The notes beneath the pieces were generated by a model that worked only from the letters and a program-made list of their open reading frames with translations, ran no database searches and was not told the DNA's origin. Both the position numbers and the translations under genes were made by a program. This document shows positions 36,260-48,567 of a DNA stretch of 64,000 bases, in pieces. Origin of the DNA: Siphonodentalium dalli (taxonomy: Eukaryota; Mollusca; Scaphopoda; Gadilida; Siphonodentaliidae); NCBI GenBank assembly GCA_032622095.1, contig CP136069.1, positions 168,818,394-168,882,393 on the forward strand, written 5' to 3'. Numbering within the stretch: position 1 is the stretch's first letter; every line of letters starts with the position of its first letter.

Positions 36260-36752
36260 AGGTACGGTTGGCCTTGGCTGTGGGTATCCTGTGAAAATAT
36301 TTACACCCGTCAAAAACCGCCACAAACAGAAAGAACATCAAAATGTAGACAGACTTTGTCCGTATACAAATAATAAATATCGCATAAACAGTATGTTATT
36401 GTCATCTGTTTGACCATTGTTATGTAAACAAAAGCATAAAAAGTAACTTTCTGGTGTTTGTTTATATTATGATGGTAAACATAAAGAGCGTTCTTTGTTG
36501 GTGAATTCCTGATATGGAACTAATAAAGAGCGTTTATGCCATTTGTGTGTGATTAGCCAGTAGCATTGTGCTGTCTTCTGTAACACAATCAGTCTCTTTC
36601 TTAGGTAAAATATAGTAGGTCTTTGTAATAACATGCTGTTTACGCGATGGTCATAGTATATATGAACGAAACTGTATGCGTTTTAATGTTTTGCTGTTTA
36701 CGGTGATTGGAACAAATATGAATATTTTCGACAACCAAGGCCTCACGTGCCT
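36260..36752. mobile_element. MITE family D (TTAA target)
   Basis: Termini are AGGTACGGTTGGCCTTGG and CCAAGGCCTCACGTGCCT, with TTAA at 36256-36259 and 36753-36756. The right TTAA is shared with the adjoining MITE-A, so one inserted beside the other. No frame. Confidence 0.75.
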
Positions 36753-36756
36753 TTAA

Positions 36757-37390
36757 AGGGGTAATGTACCCCAATTTCAATAAATTTCCTGTGACCATAG
36801 CGATCTAATATCAATATTATATTTTAAAATAACTAATTTGAGTCGACAATGTCTACTGAAAACGTTCCGGTTAACAGGCTATCACAAAAGTAAAATTGAA
36901 TTATTTAATATAAAATCATTTATGGCTGGAGTCATAAAATGGCGAATTATGCCAGTACAAGTTACCGTTCTTGAAATCGTATCTGTCGAGTGTCTTTTAT
37001 CGACATTATTGAGTTGCAAACATAACATGTCACCTGCAAAAGGAAGGCCCGCTATAACCGATTCGGAAAAAATGAGAAAGAAACAAAAGAGTCATAAAGC
37101 GTCAATTATTTTTATAGGGAGTGAGATTGTTCGATGGAAGAGATTGGATGCATCAATTGAAGCTGTGAACAATGAACTTCCGGTTCTTCCTGCGACCTGA
37201 ATCTTCTCCGGTGAAGGTCAAAAACATGGCGCGTAATTTGAAATCGTAATATTTTTGTTTCCAAGATCAATAATTTCTTCGCTAAATTAGGTTTATACGA
37301 AACTCATATAACACGAACACAATCTAACTTGAAAGTTATTTCAATGGAAGTAAATAAAAAAAATTGTCTATTCCTGTGTACAGTACCCCT
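36757..37390. mobile_element. MITE-A, divergent copy
   Basis: Termini AGGGGTAATGTACCCC and TACAGTACCCCT between TTAA at 36753-36756 and 37391-37394. The left half follows family A (ATCTAATATCAATATTAT); the middle is diverged or replaced. Confidence 0.75.
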
Positions 37391-37394
37391 TTAA

Positions 37395-37680
37395 CAAACA
37401 CAACATCTTTAAAAGATAGGATTAGTTTTACAAAACTCCGTATTAGTGATCACAAACTAGCTATTGAAAAGGGTAGACATCATCAGCCTATAATTAATGA
37501 GGGGAAGAGACTGTGCCTTAAATGCAGGACCGGTTCTGATATAGAAAATTAGTATCATTTCATTATGGAATGTCCACGCTATTGCGATCTCAGAAATGAA
37601 CTTTTCCAAAATGTTGGTAAATATCACAGTAATTTTACAAGTATTTCAAACGATGTGTAATGTTTAATGTTATAATAAAA
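37395..37680 (+). pseudogene. LINE C-terminal remnant
   Basis: Encodes ISFTKLRISDHKLAIEKGRH and LCLKCRTGSD, then an in-frame TAG, then YHFIMECPRYCDLRNELF. This is the same C-x2-C ... H-x4-C retrotransposon tail as in the CTLD introns, from a different copy. Its 5' part is cut off by the MITE-A. Confidence 0.75.
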
Positions 37681-38348
37681 AAAATGATAACCGTGAACTA
37701 AGCAGCAAAATCAGCAACGTGGTCCGGCGCATATTTGATAAGCGTTCTGAATTAATAAATATTATGCTTGCCATCACACAATAAAATACATGTAGCTTTT
37801 TTTTTTACTTTAAACATATTTTATTCGTATATAAATATACAAAAGGGATCGGGGCACAAGTTATTTCAACTTAGGTAGTCCCTCTCCCGTACAAAATTGA
37901 CAATACATTGTTATAAGATGACAAAAAGGCGATAACAGAAACGTTTGTTCATGGTGAGAAAACAATTTGAATTTGCATTATGTCGAATAACATCTTTCAG
38001 CGTATGTTTATGGATTACCAATTAGAACGAGCATAAATATGTGCATATCTAAATCTATTGTGATATTTAAGGAAGATGTATATTTGTAAATATAGATTTA
38101 AAGGCTATGTATGTATCAAACATTTGACTGTAAGGTTAAGCTAAATTTGTATAGTAGTGAATTTGGCGATTCGTCAGATGACGCCCTTGACAGTTACGCT
38201 GGAAGAAATTATCGATGTGTATACAAATGGTGCATGGATGTGGCAATCCGAATGAGGGAGGGGTGTCTAGCAATATTTGTATTTGGTGTATATTGAGCGA
38301 TTTGTGGTTGACATTGGATTGTGGCTATATGTCAACGCAGCCAGACGT

Positions 38349-41300
38349 TCATGAATCGAAGCGTTTTGTCGCAGCAATATACTGTTGCACTATTTGGAAA
38401 AACCTTATATTCTCCGGAATTGAGATGTACGATATCCCGAAAAGAAACTGATCGATGTCGGTTATAATGAAGCGTTCGCGGTTTAACTTATCGTCAAGTT
38501 CCAACCGTTCATTTTGATATAAAGGGCACATAAAAAAGAAATGGTATGCATCTTCCAAGGGGTTCCCACAACTGCAAGCAGGACTTTCGTCTATGTAGTT
38601 TTGATACATATCAGCACGAAGATCACTGCACCCGTTTCGAATTCGGGAATGTATCATATTATATCGTCTGAGACCTGAATAGAAGTGAGGGCTCACGGGG
38701 TTTGGGGGTTGGTATACGAGTCGTAAATTGAATTTGAAGTCAGAGAAAGGGACAACGTCGGTCATTTCAGTTGGGATTTTGTTCCAATCAGCTATCGCCG
38801 AGGGCAAAAAGGACTTTGTGTAGTGCTCAGTGTGGCATCGGTAAGAATAGAATTTTCCCGGGCGTCTGAAATTATAACTTGAGGCCTGGCTAGCTCTGGG
38901 TTGGAGGATGGTAGATAAGTAATTTGGCGATTCATTTTTTACTATTTTGTAAATCACTTCAAGCTTGTGGTATTGGCGCCGCGTTTCCAAAGAAAGCCAA
39001 CCTACCTCCTGCAGGACAACAAAATTAGAAACCGAGCGTGTCAGTCCAGAGACTATACGGCCAGCATCTGCATGGAGGCGGTCGAGCTTGTCTAATAGGT
39101 AACGCGGTGCGCAGTCCCATACAACATCAGAATAATCGAATAGTGGTAATATATAAGTTTTGTATATCTTTTCGAGCGTTTTTCTATCGAGTTGATATTT
39201 AAATCGCCTCAACTGGGCCAGACGAGAGGCGATCCTCTTCACTGTACTTTCTATATGAATGTTCCAGTTTAGATTTTGTTGTAGTTCAAGACCAAGGTGT
39301 TTATGAGATTCCACAAAGCTGATAGGGTCGTTTATAAATTTAAGGTTTTGTATTTCTGGAGAGGGTGGGGTCAACGAGAAAGACATACCTACGGTTTTGG
39401 TTGGGTTAAAGCTCACGAGCCAGTTTTTTGACCAGGTCGTTATTTTCGTCAAATCGTTATTCATAATTTTAGAAAGTTCATCCAGATCCCAGTGGCTGCT
39501 CATAACACAAGTATCATCTGCGTACATTCTCGTTATGGAGTCAATATTATCTGCTAAATCGTTTATATAGACGAGGAATAAAAAAGGGCCCAGAATATAT
39601 CCCTGGGGGACTCCAGCGGTGATAACATCGTAGCTGGAAAAGGTATTATTGATCAGGACTCTTTGTTTTCTGTTTAATAGATAGTCTTCGATCCATTGTA
39701 ATGTCTGACCCTCCACACCGTAGCGTTGAAGTTTGTAAATCAGCCCCTTGTGCCATACTCTTTCAAATGCTTTGGATATGTCACAAATTAAGCCGCATGT
39801 GAAGAGGCCTTTATCGATAGATTGACAGATATTGTGGTATAGGTCTATTAATTGCATGGTATGTGGTATTGTGATCAGAGAGAAATCCGGATTGGTGAAA
39901 GTACAAGAGTTTATTTTCTAAGAAGAAGGTACTTATCTGTTTCAAGACAACCTTCTCAAATACTTTGGCTGGGCATGGTAGCAATAAGATCGGGCGGTAA
40001 TTTTTGGGGTCAGCGGGGTCTTCTTTTTTGAAAATTGGGATAACATTAGCTAGTTTCCATATTTCTGGGAATTTCGCACTATTGATCGATTTCTTAAATA
40101 GGAGGACTAACGGCTTTGATATTGAACTTGAAGTTTCGTGGAGCATTCGGACAGTGATTCCGTCATGGCCATGAGCTTTATTCAATTTTAAAGATTTGAT
40201 AGCTGTTTCAACATCTGATTCCACAAAAGACAATTCTGGCATCAGCTTTTTGCTTCGAGTGTGAAAGAGGGGAGGGGTATGCGCAGAATCGTTTATAGTG
40301 GAGTTTGATATGAAGCTCATATTTAGAATTTTAGCTTTTTCAGAATCATCTGACGCATATGTTTTCCCACTGGCATTTATGGTTCCAGTGGCGCTATATA
40401 GAGGAGGGATATTATTCACTTTCTTTTTATTTAGGAGATGGTTAACAAGCTGCCAGAAATCACGGGGGTTTGGGGAGTCTTTTATTCTGTCTCCCAAATT
40501 ATCATCAAATTTTATTTTGGCAAATTTTTTCATGTTATTAACTTTATTCCTTGATTGTTTATATGCCCGCCATGAAACTTGGTTGTTGATTTTTAATGCC
40601 TTTGCTCTGAGTCTATCTCGCTTGCGTAACTCTATTATAATCTCCGAAGTGAACCAAATTTTATCTTTGGGTCGGATTGTCACGTTAAGTTGTGGTATAT
40701 TTCTGTCCATGATTGATAGGAAAGTAGATTGGAATATTTTGACCGCCGAATCGATATCAGGGGCCGCGTTGATTAGGTATTCCCAATGTACATCATTTAG
40801 CAAGCAGTTCGCTCGCTGGAAATTAGCTTTTTTGTAATTCCATACTTTTCTCTGGAAAGCGGAGACTGTGGGGCAGTCCAAAGATATTGTTGCATAAACA
40901 CCCAAGTGGTCTGGAACTCCGAGGTTTAAAACATCGCAATCCAAGTCATGAAGTGAGTTACTGATAATAATAGGATCGAGTAGTGTGCTAGTCCTACTGG
41001 TAACTCTTGTTGGGTCTTTTATCACATTTACCAAGCTATATGCGTCGGAAATTAGCTTTATTTTGGAGGTACTCACGAGGTAATTAGAATTATAGTCTCC
41101 AGTCAGGGGGGGGTCGGAAAAAAAATTCAGGCACGTATGGCATTTTTCCCCTTTCGATCATTTTTTGTACCCACCCACCCCCACCGCCAAATTTTTTTCC
41201 GTTTTCGGCAGTTTTTTCCCACCATTTTTTGACACCCACCCCCCCTTTTGACACTAAAACAGAGATTTGCGGGGGGAAATTCAATGTAAACAGCTGTATA

Positions 41301-41880
41301 TGAATTTCTGTGCATACTATTTATCATGGACATGTAAGTAGGAATGAGTCATTTTGAGGTCATTCGGCCAAAAAAACATGGCTGCCAGCGGCCATCTTGG
41401 ATTTCAAAATTTGCAACAAAATACAACACGATAACTGCCTGCAGTCAGTTTACCAGTTAGAATTACATTATTTCTCTCATTCAAACTGATTCAAAGTGGT
41501 TTTGAAGCCCAACTCATTGCCAAACACTAAAAAAACAAGCAGGAATTATTTTTTTTAGTTGCGGAAAAAATTGCTTGTTGGTGGCTTTGACCACCCACCC
41601 ACCCCGGCATACGTGCCGGAAGAAATTTTTTTTCACCCCCCCCTGCTCCAGTGAGTACTATATTTTCAGAGATGTCAAGTGCATCAGAAATTGAGGTGTC
41701 CAGAAGGCCCCAATAATTATGGCTACAAAATTGGTCTGACCTGTATGATACCCCAATAATCATGTGAGATCTTTTAGCAAATACTTCAAACCAGAGAATC
41801 GAGGAGTAGCTAGACATGCCATGTTCACATATAATTCTCGGTAACGCCCTATGTATTCTCTTCAGATGGTTCCCGATAGT
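38349..41880 (-). pseudogene. LINE ORF2: endonuclease and reverse transcriptase, broken
   Basis: The N-terminal part carries endonuclease motifs: SSILWFEV, IIGVSYR, then LTG|DYNSN (the GDxN motif, split by the nested hAT MITE) and a DHLGVYATIS segment. A connector leads into the reverse transcriptase: PIFKKEDPADPKNYRPI, then DISKAFERVWH, AGVPQG and the catalytic MYADDT. The C-terminus has CSCGNPLEDAYHFFFMC, a C-x-C ... H ... C knuckle, and stops at 38349. The frame shifts once near 39850, between SGFLSDHNTT and QLIDLYHNICQSI. Everything else is open, so the copy is fairly young. The layout suits a CR1/Jockey-group LINE; the exact clade is not determinable by eye. Confidence 0.88.
41104..41645. 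mobile_element. hAT-type MITE nested in the LINE endonuclease
   Basis: Termini are CAGGGGGGGGTCGGAAAA and TTTTTTCACCCCCCCCTG, with GGCACGTATG inside both. CTCCAGT is duplicated at 41097-41103 and 41646-41652 (7 bp, or 8 with one mismatch). Removing the insert and one duplication restores the LTGDYNSN reading frame exactly. The interior contains a GGCCATCTTGGATTTC repeat also found at 60.9-61.5 kb. Confidence 0.88.
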
Positions 41881-41989
41881 AAGTGTTGTGTGCTATAAAT
41901 GGTGAAGTAGCGGCCAATTGAGCCAGAGTCGGCATATGACCAGGGGCGTGGCGACAGGGGGGTTGGGAGTGCCCCCCAACTTTGGTAAA

Positions 41990-42800
41990 AATTTTCAACA
42001 ATTGGAAATTTCTTACCTGACACAGCATTAGTTGGAAATTTCTTACCTGACACAGCATTAGTTGGAAATTTCACACCAACAATAGGTTGAAAATGTTCTT
42101 GTAGTTTGATTTTCAAGCAATTTATTAGGGGGAATTTATTGTTTTTGGACCAATATATGCATATTCTCCTTCTGTCAAAAGTTTTGACTGAAATGGCAAT
42201 CAGTTGGAAATTTTCCAACCTTAGGGTGGGGGGGTGTCAGGTTGGAAATTTCCAACACTTGGAAAGCTTGTGCCCTTGTCCCTCTTCTGTGTCTAGTCAA
42301 AGACTGCTATTTTAATTTAAGAAAACAATATTACCCTACATTTGGTCAAAATTGTCAGTGGAATTGTCATCAGTTGGAAATTTTCCAACCTAAGTCGGGC
42401 TTTCAGGTTTGAAATTTCCAACTTTAGGAAGGCTTGAGGCGTCTAGATGCTAGGATTTTGCGATTTTCTTGTTCCGATTTCAAAATTTTCGGATACTGGG
42501 CCGAACCATGGTCGGCCCGGTGTGTCCTGGTCCCTCCCCCGTGGCCAATAAAAAAACTGCTAATTAGTTTAAGAATAATATTTTGTGGACTGAAATGGTC
42601 ATCGGTTGGGAAATTTCCAACCTATAAGGGTGAGTATGAGGTTTGAAATTTGCAACACTATAGGAAAGCTTCAGGTCAGTCTAGATGCTAGGATTGTGCA
42701 ATTTTCTCGTTTAGTTTTCAAAATTTTCTCACACCGGGCCGATCAACCATGGTGGCCCGGTGTGTCCTGGTCTCTTCCCCATAGTCGTGTGCATTTGTCT
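41990..42800. repeat. Degenerate tandem repeats with TTGGAAATTTCCAAC core
   Basis: A 30-bp doublet (TTGGAAATTTCTTACCTGAC) at 41999-42060 is followed by three blocks of about 175-240 bp. Each block holds CAGTTGGAAATTTTCCAACC, then TCTAGATGCTAGGATT and GGCCCGGTGTGTCCTGGT where complete. Confidence 0.7.
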
Positions 42801-43104
42801 GGAGTTAGACCACTAGATGTTAGGATTTATGCAATTTTCAGGTTCAAATTTTTTAATTATCATAATATTATCATACCGGGTAATAAGAACCATGATTTAT
42901 GACTAGGCTATTAGGCCTGAACAGTTAGATACAGGGGGATGAAACTATGCTTAAAGTTTTTTTGGTTTGGTCTTATTCAACGGGGTGCAAATGGAATTAT
43001 GCAAAGCCTTGTGTTTTGGTTTGATTCAATGTTCAAGGGGGTGCAAATAGTCTGGTCGATAAACTTAAATTGTTTAGGGTCAACCTAGAATAAATTTGGA
43101 CTAA

Positions 43105-44275
43105 GTTGGGTTTTTCCACGGAAGTGGAAAAGTTTATGTTTTTTACTGTTATCTTTAAGATTAGTTTCTGCTGTTTTGAATTGGTTGAGAATTGTGACTT
43201 TATTTTGTATTTATCATGTTAACTGACCATTGGAGCAATAAAATAAGCCATTCATGGGGTACCCCCACCCTCTTCTGATCACTCAAAAATTAGATTTTAC
43301 AGAATGCCGTATAACGTCATCTCACAAAAAAATCACCATTGGGATTCAATAGTAATATTTCATCAAGAAATTGGAAGAAGTGTGTTCAATGTAAGTGATG
43401 CATTCTATTTTTATGGATATTCCAATCCAATCGTACCAAAATTGTCACTTTGGCTCAAAATGGCGGCCAAAATATGAAAAATGGTAAAAATTGCACCAGC
43501 GTGCCAATGAATTTAATGAAACCGCTTATAAGTTGTAGTTGATGAAAAAAATTGTCTATTCTATCTCAGATACATTAAATACTAATATTTCTGATCTACC
43601 TTGATATATTCCAACTCAATAGTACAAAAATTGTCACGTTTGCTCAAAATACCTGCCAAAATTGTGGCCAAAATATGGAAAATGGTAAATATTTGCCCAG
43701 CGTGCCATACAACTGCTTACAAGTTGTGGTTGATGCACACAATTCTGTCTATATACATAGAATACTAACATTTATGATGCACTTTGGTTAATTTGTACTA
43801 TTCTAACCACTGAAATTACCAGAATTATGGGATTTTTCTGTCACAAACTTGGCATCAAAATCGGCAAAGAATCACTTTTCAGGTTTGGACCATTTTTTCA
43901 AGTAAAATGGAACTACCTTTGGTTTCAAAGGTGCTTTTTTTATTTTTGATCTGTCTTAAATATGTCACACTAATGTGCTTGAGACAGAATTACTTGCAAA
44001 ATGGCAACCAAATTTGGTAAAATGTTGATTTGTCACATTTATTCCTATCATTATTCCCTGCTGTTCCAAAAACGTAGCAAATTGTGACTCACTTGGTTAT
44101 TAAACATTACTTCATCAACTGACAACTAAATGTTATATTCTGATTATTCTCCCAGTACCTTACGAGGCATGACAAATCATTTTAAGGGACTCAGTATGGA
44201 TTTGCCGAAATCATATTTTGGAATTATGTTTTTGAACGGAAATGGGTAGAATGCTGAACCGGAACTGAAATTTAA
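43105..44275. repeat. Left arm of 5.4-kb foldback
   Basis: Inverted similarity to 47305-48540 can be followed at many points: CAATTCTCAACCAGTTC, TTCTTCCAATTTCTTGATGAAATAT, GTTGTGGTTGATGCACACA and AGCGTGCCAT. This arm contains a direct duplication of about 190 bp (blocks near 43430 and 43610) not present in the other arm. Confidence 0.85.
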
Positions 44276-44759
44276 GGGGTCATATTATGTGGCTACTCTC
44301 GTCAATTAGGATCAAAATTGTGTAACTTATAAACTATTGTCAGGAAAAAACGTTTCCTTCATATTGCATATAAAACGCCATTAAGGTGTTGTGGGAAAGC
44401 GATAGTCACCCAAAGGTACATCAGTGCAACTCACACATGACCATGCAGTCACTCCATATAATATACATGAAAACCACATAAATGACCACATGCCACTCGC
44501 TTTATACACATACACCTCACATTACCATACAGCCACACCTGGGTATACCCATACACCCAACACATGGCCATATAGCCTTGAGTAACCATGCATGCACACC
44601 AGGTATACTCTTACACCTCACACATGACCATATAGTCACGAGTCGTTTTGATAGCCCCCCCCCCCCCATAATGAGATGGTCTCACCATTTGTTGTTACAA
44701 GTTTGTATGTAACTGCATCACTGACTATCAAGCAATCATTTTCTCTTTGCCTCTATTAG

Positions 44760-44917
44760 AGTCATTAGCGATGCCTTCTCAAAGTTTTTCATTCATGAGG
44801 CAACATTTTACCTTGCCCAATGATATTTCTGACAAATTCAAAGCTACATGTAAACATTGTCCAACACTGATTTCGGGTTCAGCAAAAGCAACTTCAAATT
44901 TCATCACACATCTAAAG
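44760..44917 (+). pseudogene. BED zinc-finger exon of hAT transposase
   Basis: The exon lies between TTAG and a GTAAGT donor. From ATG 44771 it encodes HFTLPNDISDKFKATCKHC ... SNFITHLK, with the next codons giving VSH. The C-x2-C ... H-x4-H spacing is that of a BED finger, the DNA-binding part of many hAT transposases. The catalytic domain that should follow is absent. Confidence 0.75.
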
Positions 44918-45523
44918 GTAAGTCATGTTGAATTTTATTTTATATTATTTATATATGTTATTGTTATTATTATATGTATATGTTTTAATACACCTACAAT
45001 AATGTGTATATCATCATGACAATATGTACATAATTAATACAAGTACATGTATTGGATTTATAAAAATAAAAAAATTCATAAACATTATTGTTGTTTCTGA
45101 ACATTCCCGGAATATATCTTTAAAAGTAATACATTCATTTTAAAACAATAATTGTTTTATAACATTAATAATAAATGCATTTTGTCTTCATAACAAAACC
45201 TAATTTAATCTATTTGTTTTGAGCTTAACTGTATTCACCTCCATATCTGGTCAGTGTTGTGCACTTAATCTGTGTTGCTGTCCTAATTATATGACTCCAC
45301 TGCAGTATTTTATCAATGCGTTAATCCCCTAACAAAGGCAGCATTAGGCGCACCTGTGGCCTGTTTTACTTCATAATCCTGATTATGTCATTGTGTGTGA
45401 TTTACAACCCTAGCTGGCTTGATTGTTTTAATCCCTGCTATTAGTATGTAGGCAAATTATACATAATGATGTATCTTAATGTTAATTATTTTTGTTTCAG
45501 CAGAAACATAGGGATCAATATGA

Positions 45524-45733
45524 GCGCCCTCTTCATACTGGCGACTTAATTGTACAAACTTTCCTGGGTTAAGCCTGCTAGCTGCAAAGCACCCCTGTGT
45601 CCCTCCCTCATCAGCACCCGTTGAGCGGCTCTTCAGTATTGCAAGCAAAATATCCAGATACGACATGTGTCGAATGACAGATGACACATTCGAAAGAATG
45701 ATGATGGTCAGTTGTAACCACCACATCAAATGA
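45524..45733 (+). pseudogene. hAT C-terminal dimerisation domain remnant
   Basis: An open frame after TGA encodes YWRLNCTNFPGLSLLAAK, then PPSSAPVERLFSIASKI and a TDDTFERMMM helix before TGA at 45731. This is a textbook hAT dimerisation segment. The preceding splice acceptor (CAG at 45498-45500) would read into a stop, so no intact protein is made. AATAAA lies near 45830. Confidence 0.85.
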
Positions 45734-47304
45734 ACAATTTGTGCTCGACATGTAGTTGTTGTTTTATTGTTTTGTTTACATTGTTTCACTGTGTTACATA
45801 ATAATTTGCTTTTATATTTTATGTATATCAATAAAGTTCATCAAACACAAATGACTTTCCTCCTTGAAGCTCTTCCCGATTTTCATTAACCAAAAGTAAT
45901 TGTAATTGAACCAATGTAATTGTAATTAATTACATTGCATTTCCAATGTAATTGTAATTGACATATTTCAATGTAATTGTAATTGTAATTAATTACATTG
46001 CAATGTAATTGACCCAACCCTGGTCACGACCTATATACCTATTCACTACATCAATGAACATACAATGACGTGTGTATACCTATTCGTATCATCATTGGTC
46101 ATACAGTCACTCCATGTATATATATTTGACACATATAGCCATATAGCCACACAAGATATACATATACACCCCACAGATGACCATATAGTCACTCCTGGTA
46201 TACCTGCTCGCCACATTCATGATCACACGTCACTTCGTGTATACATATTTGCCCCACCAGTGGTCATACAGTCACTCCCTGTATATATATTTGCGACACC
46301 CATGGCGATATATAACCACTCAACATAGTCACATAGTCACTTCAGGTGTATATATATACCTCATCAATTTCCATACAGTCCTTCTAGAAATACAATACAC
46401 CACACACACGGTCATTCTTACATTCCAGACTTTCAAATGCAGCTCAACCATGACAATTCAGCCACTCGCTTTACACTTATAAACCACATCCACGAGCATT
46501 CAGCTATTCACTGTGTACATGTACACACCAATGGCAATACAACCACGATAGATAAACATATACATCCTACATAACACCATGAGGTCACTTTCTACATACA
46601 CAAGTCCGCCATTGACCATCAAATTGTACTCCAGGTATGCATATACACTTCAACGACAATGACCGTGCGTTCATTCCATGTACACATATACACATTGCCA
46701 TAAACCATACAATCCCTCCCTGTTGATCCATACACCCCATCCATTACCATACAGCGAACACATGTATACATATACACCCACCCATACGAATACAGTCACC
46801 CTTCAAAAACAATGGCCGTGGAGTCATTCCGTGTACACATATACACATTACCCACAACCACACAACTACTCCCTATTTATCCACACACCACATCCATTAC
46901 CATACAGCCAACACATGTACCCACCGATGCCAATACAACCACCCGATGTACACCTGTACATTCCATCCATGACCACACAGTCACTCAATATATACACAAA
47001 AAACATGTGGACAATGTAGCTACTCTCGTTATACCTATACACCACTTCAATGACCAGACAGCCATTCCATGTATACATGTTCACATCACACATGACCATA
47101 CAGCTACTCCTATACATATCAACATGGACACCCCATTCATGACCATGTAGTCACACATTATATAACAATTTACACCATTCGCGAATATAGTAACTACCTG
47201 TATACATACTCACCTCACATATGGCCATACATTCAACAGCCATACACACTGTACTAAGTTGATCATTACTAATGCTAATGGGCCAGAGTAGATACATAAT
47301 ATAA

Positions 47305-48540
47305 TCCCTCTCAGTTCCGCATCAACGTTCTGCCTTTTCCGTTCAAAAACATGGACAGAATCCCAAAAGAAGTTTTCGGCATAATCCGTACTGCATCTCT
47401 TAAAATAAACTTGCCATGCCTCATAAGGTACTGGGATAACCAGAATTGATTAAGTAGCATGTTTATTAACCAAGTGAGTCACAATTTGCTATGGTACGGC
47501 AGAGAATAATCTTCGGGATATATGTGACAAATGAACATATTACCTCATGTTGATTGCCATTTTGCAAGCCATCTTGAGTAATTTTGTCTAAAACACCTCA
47601 GTGTGACAAAGTTAACACATATCAAAACAACAAACAACTTTTACCAAAGATAGTTCCATTTTACTTTAAAAAATGGTTGAAACCTGAAAGTGATTTTTTT
47701 TGCCGATTTTGATGTCAAGTTTGTGACAGAAAAAATCGAATAATTCTGGTAATTTCAGTGGTTAAAATAGTAATGATTAACCAAAGTGCATCAGAAATGT
47801 TAGTATTCTATGTATATAGACAGAATAGTGTCAATTGTGTGCATCAACCACAACGTGTAAGCAGTTGCATGGCACGCTGGGCAAATATTTACCATTTTCT
47901 ACATTTTGGCCGCCATTTTGGTAGGCATTTTGAGCAAATGTGACAATTTTGGTACCATTGAGTTGGAATATCAATAAAAAAAATAGAAAGCATCACTTAC
48001 ATTGCACAGTTCTTCCAATTTCTTGATGAAATATGACTAGAATCCCAATGGTGATATTTTGTGATATGTTATACCGCGATCTGTAAAATCGAATTTTGTA
48101 TTGATCGGAAGGGTTGGGGACACGCGAATGGCATATTTCATTGCTCCAATGGTAAGTTAACATGCTAAATACAAAATAAAGTCACAATTCTCAACCAGTT
48201 CCAAACAGCATCAACTTGTCTTAAAGATATTAGTAAAAAACGTAAAAAAATCCACTTTAAGCCGCCAGTTTGGAGGCCATCTTGGATGGAGAATTCCAAT
48301 TTTGGCACAAAAATGTGGCCTTATGTCTTAGCTTCAAATTGTATGCATGTGTATACATATGACAAGATTTTCTCACTATAATTGCATCAAACTGCCTTAA
48401 CGGAAATGGCAGCCATCTTGGACGCCATCTTGAATTACAAAAAATGCTCAAAGCGGTTTTAGCGGATTTTGTATATGTCATAGAGGATATATTCCTCTTT
48501 AAAATGGTATAAAACCAACTTGGTCCAAATTTATTTATTT
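47305..48540. repeat. Right arm of 5.4-kb foldback
   Basis: Reverse complement of 43105-44275, with an extra block of about 260 bp at 48245-48510 carrying GGCCATCTTGGATGGAG and GCCATCTTGAATTAC. Outermost matching sequence: AACTTGGTCCAAATTTATT against AATAAATTTGGACTAAGTT. Confidence 0.85.
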
Positions 48541-48567
48541 CCGAATATCTTGAAAATCAAAACTTCT

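Larger units (their letters stand above)
37797..41940 (-). mobile_element. Non-LTR retrotransposon (LINE), 5'-truncated, with poly(A) tail
   Basis: Read on the minus strand, the element runs from about 41940 to a 10-base A tail at 37806-37797. A polyadenylation signal AATAAA lies 11-14 bases before it (37825-37820). A 3' UTR of about 540 bases follows the stop. The 5' limit is uncertain: coding similarity fades near 41880, and the hAT-like composite begins at 41941. A hAT MITE is nested at 41104-41645. Confidence 0.82.
44643..46022 (+). mobile_element. hAT deletion derivative
   Basis: The right terminus reads AATTGACCCAACCCTG, the complement of a CAGGGTTGGG hAT end. It is followed by GTCACGAC, which matches GTCACGAG at 44635-44642 in 7 of 8 bases. 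No matching left terminus is visible, so the 5' end is eroded or was replaced. Subterminal CAATGTAATTGTAATT repeats fill 45895-46010. It is inserted in the minisatellite. Confidence 0.72.
44400..47270. repeat. Minisatellite core of the foldback (about 40-bp monomer)
   Basis: Two blocks, about 44400-44634 and 46031-47265, repeat CATGACCATACAGTCACTCC followed by GTATACATATACACC with many variants. An inserted hAT derivative separates them. Apparent His/Thr-rich frames are translations of the repeat. Confidence 0.82.

Noticed and set aside
40298-40837. 179-residue plus-strand frame
   Set aside because: It is the antisense shadow of the LINE endonuclease/RT linker coding on the minus strand.
46678-47150. 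His/Thr/Pro-rich frames of over 100 residues
   Set aside because: Direct translation of the foldback minisatellite. The composition follows the repeat and several frames are open at once.
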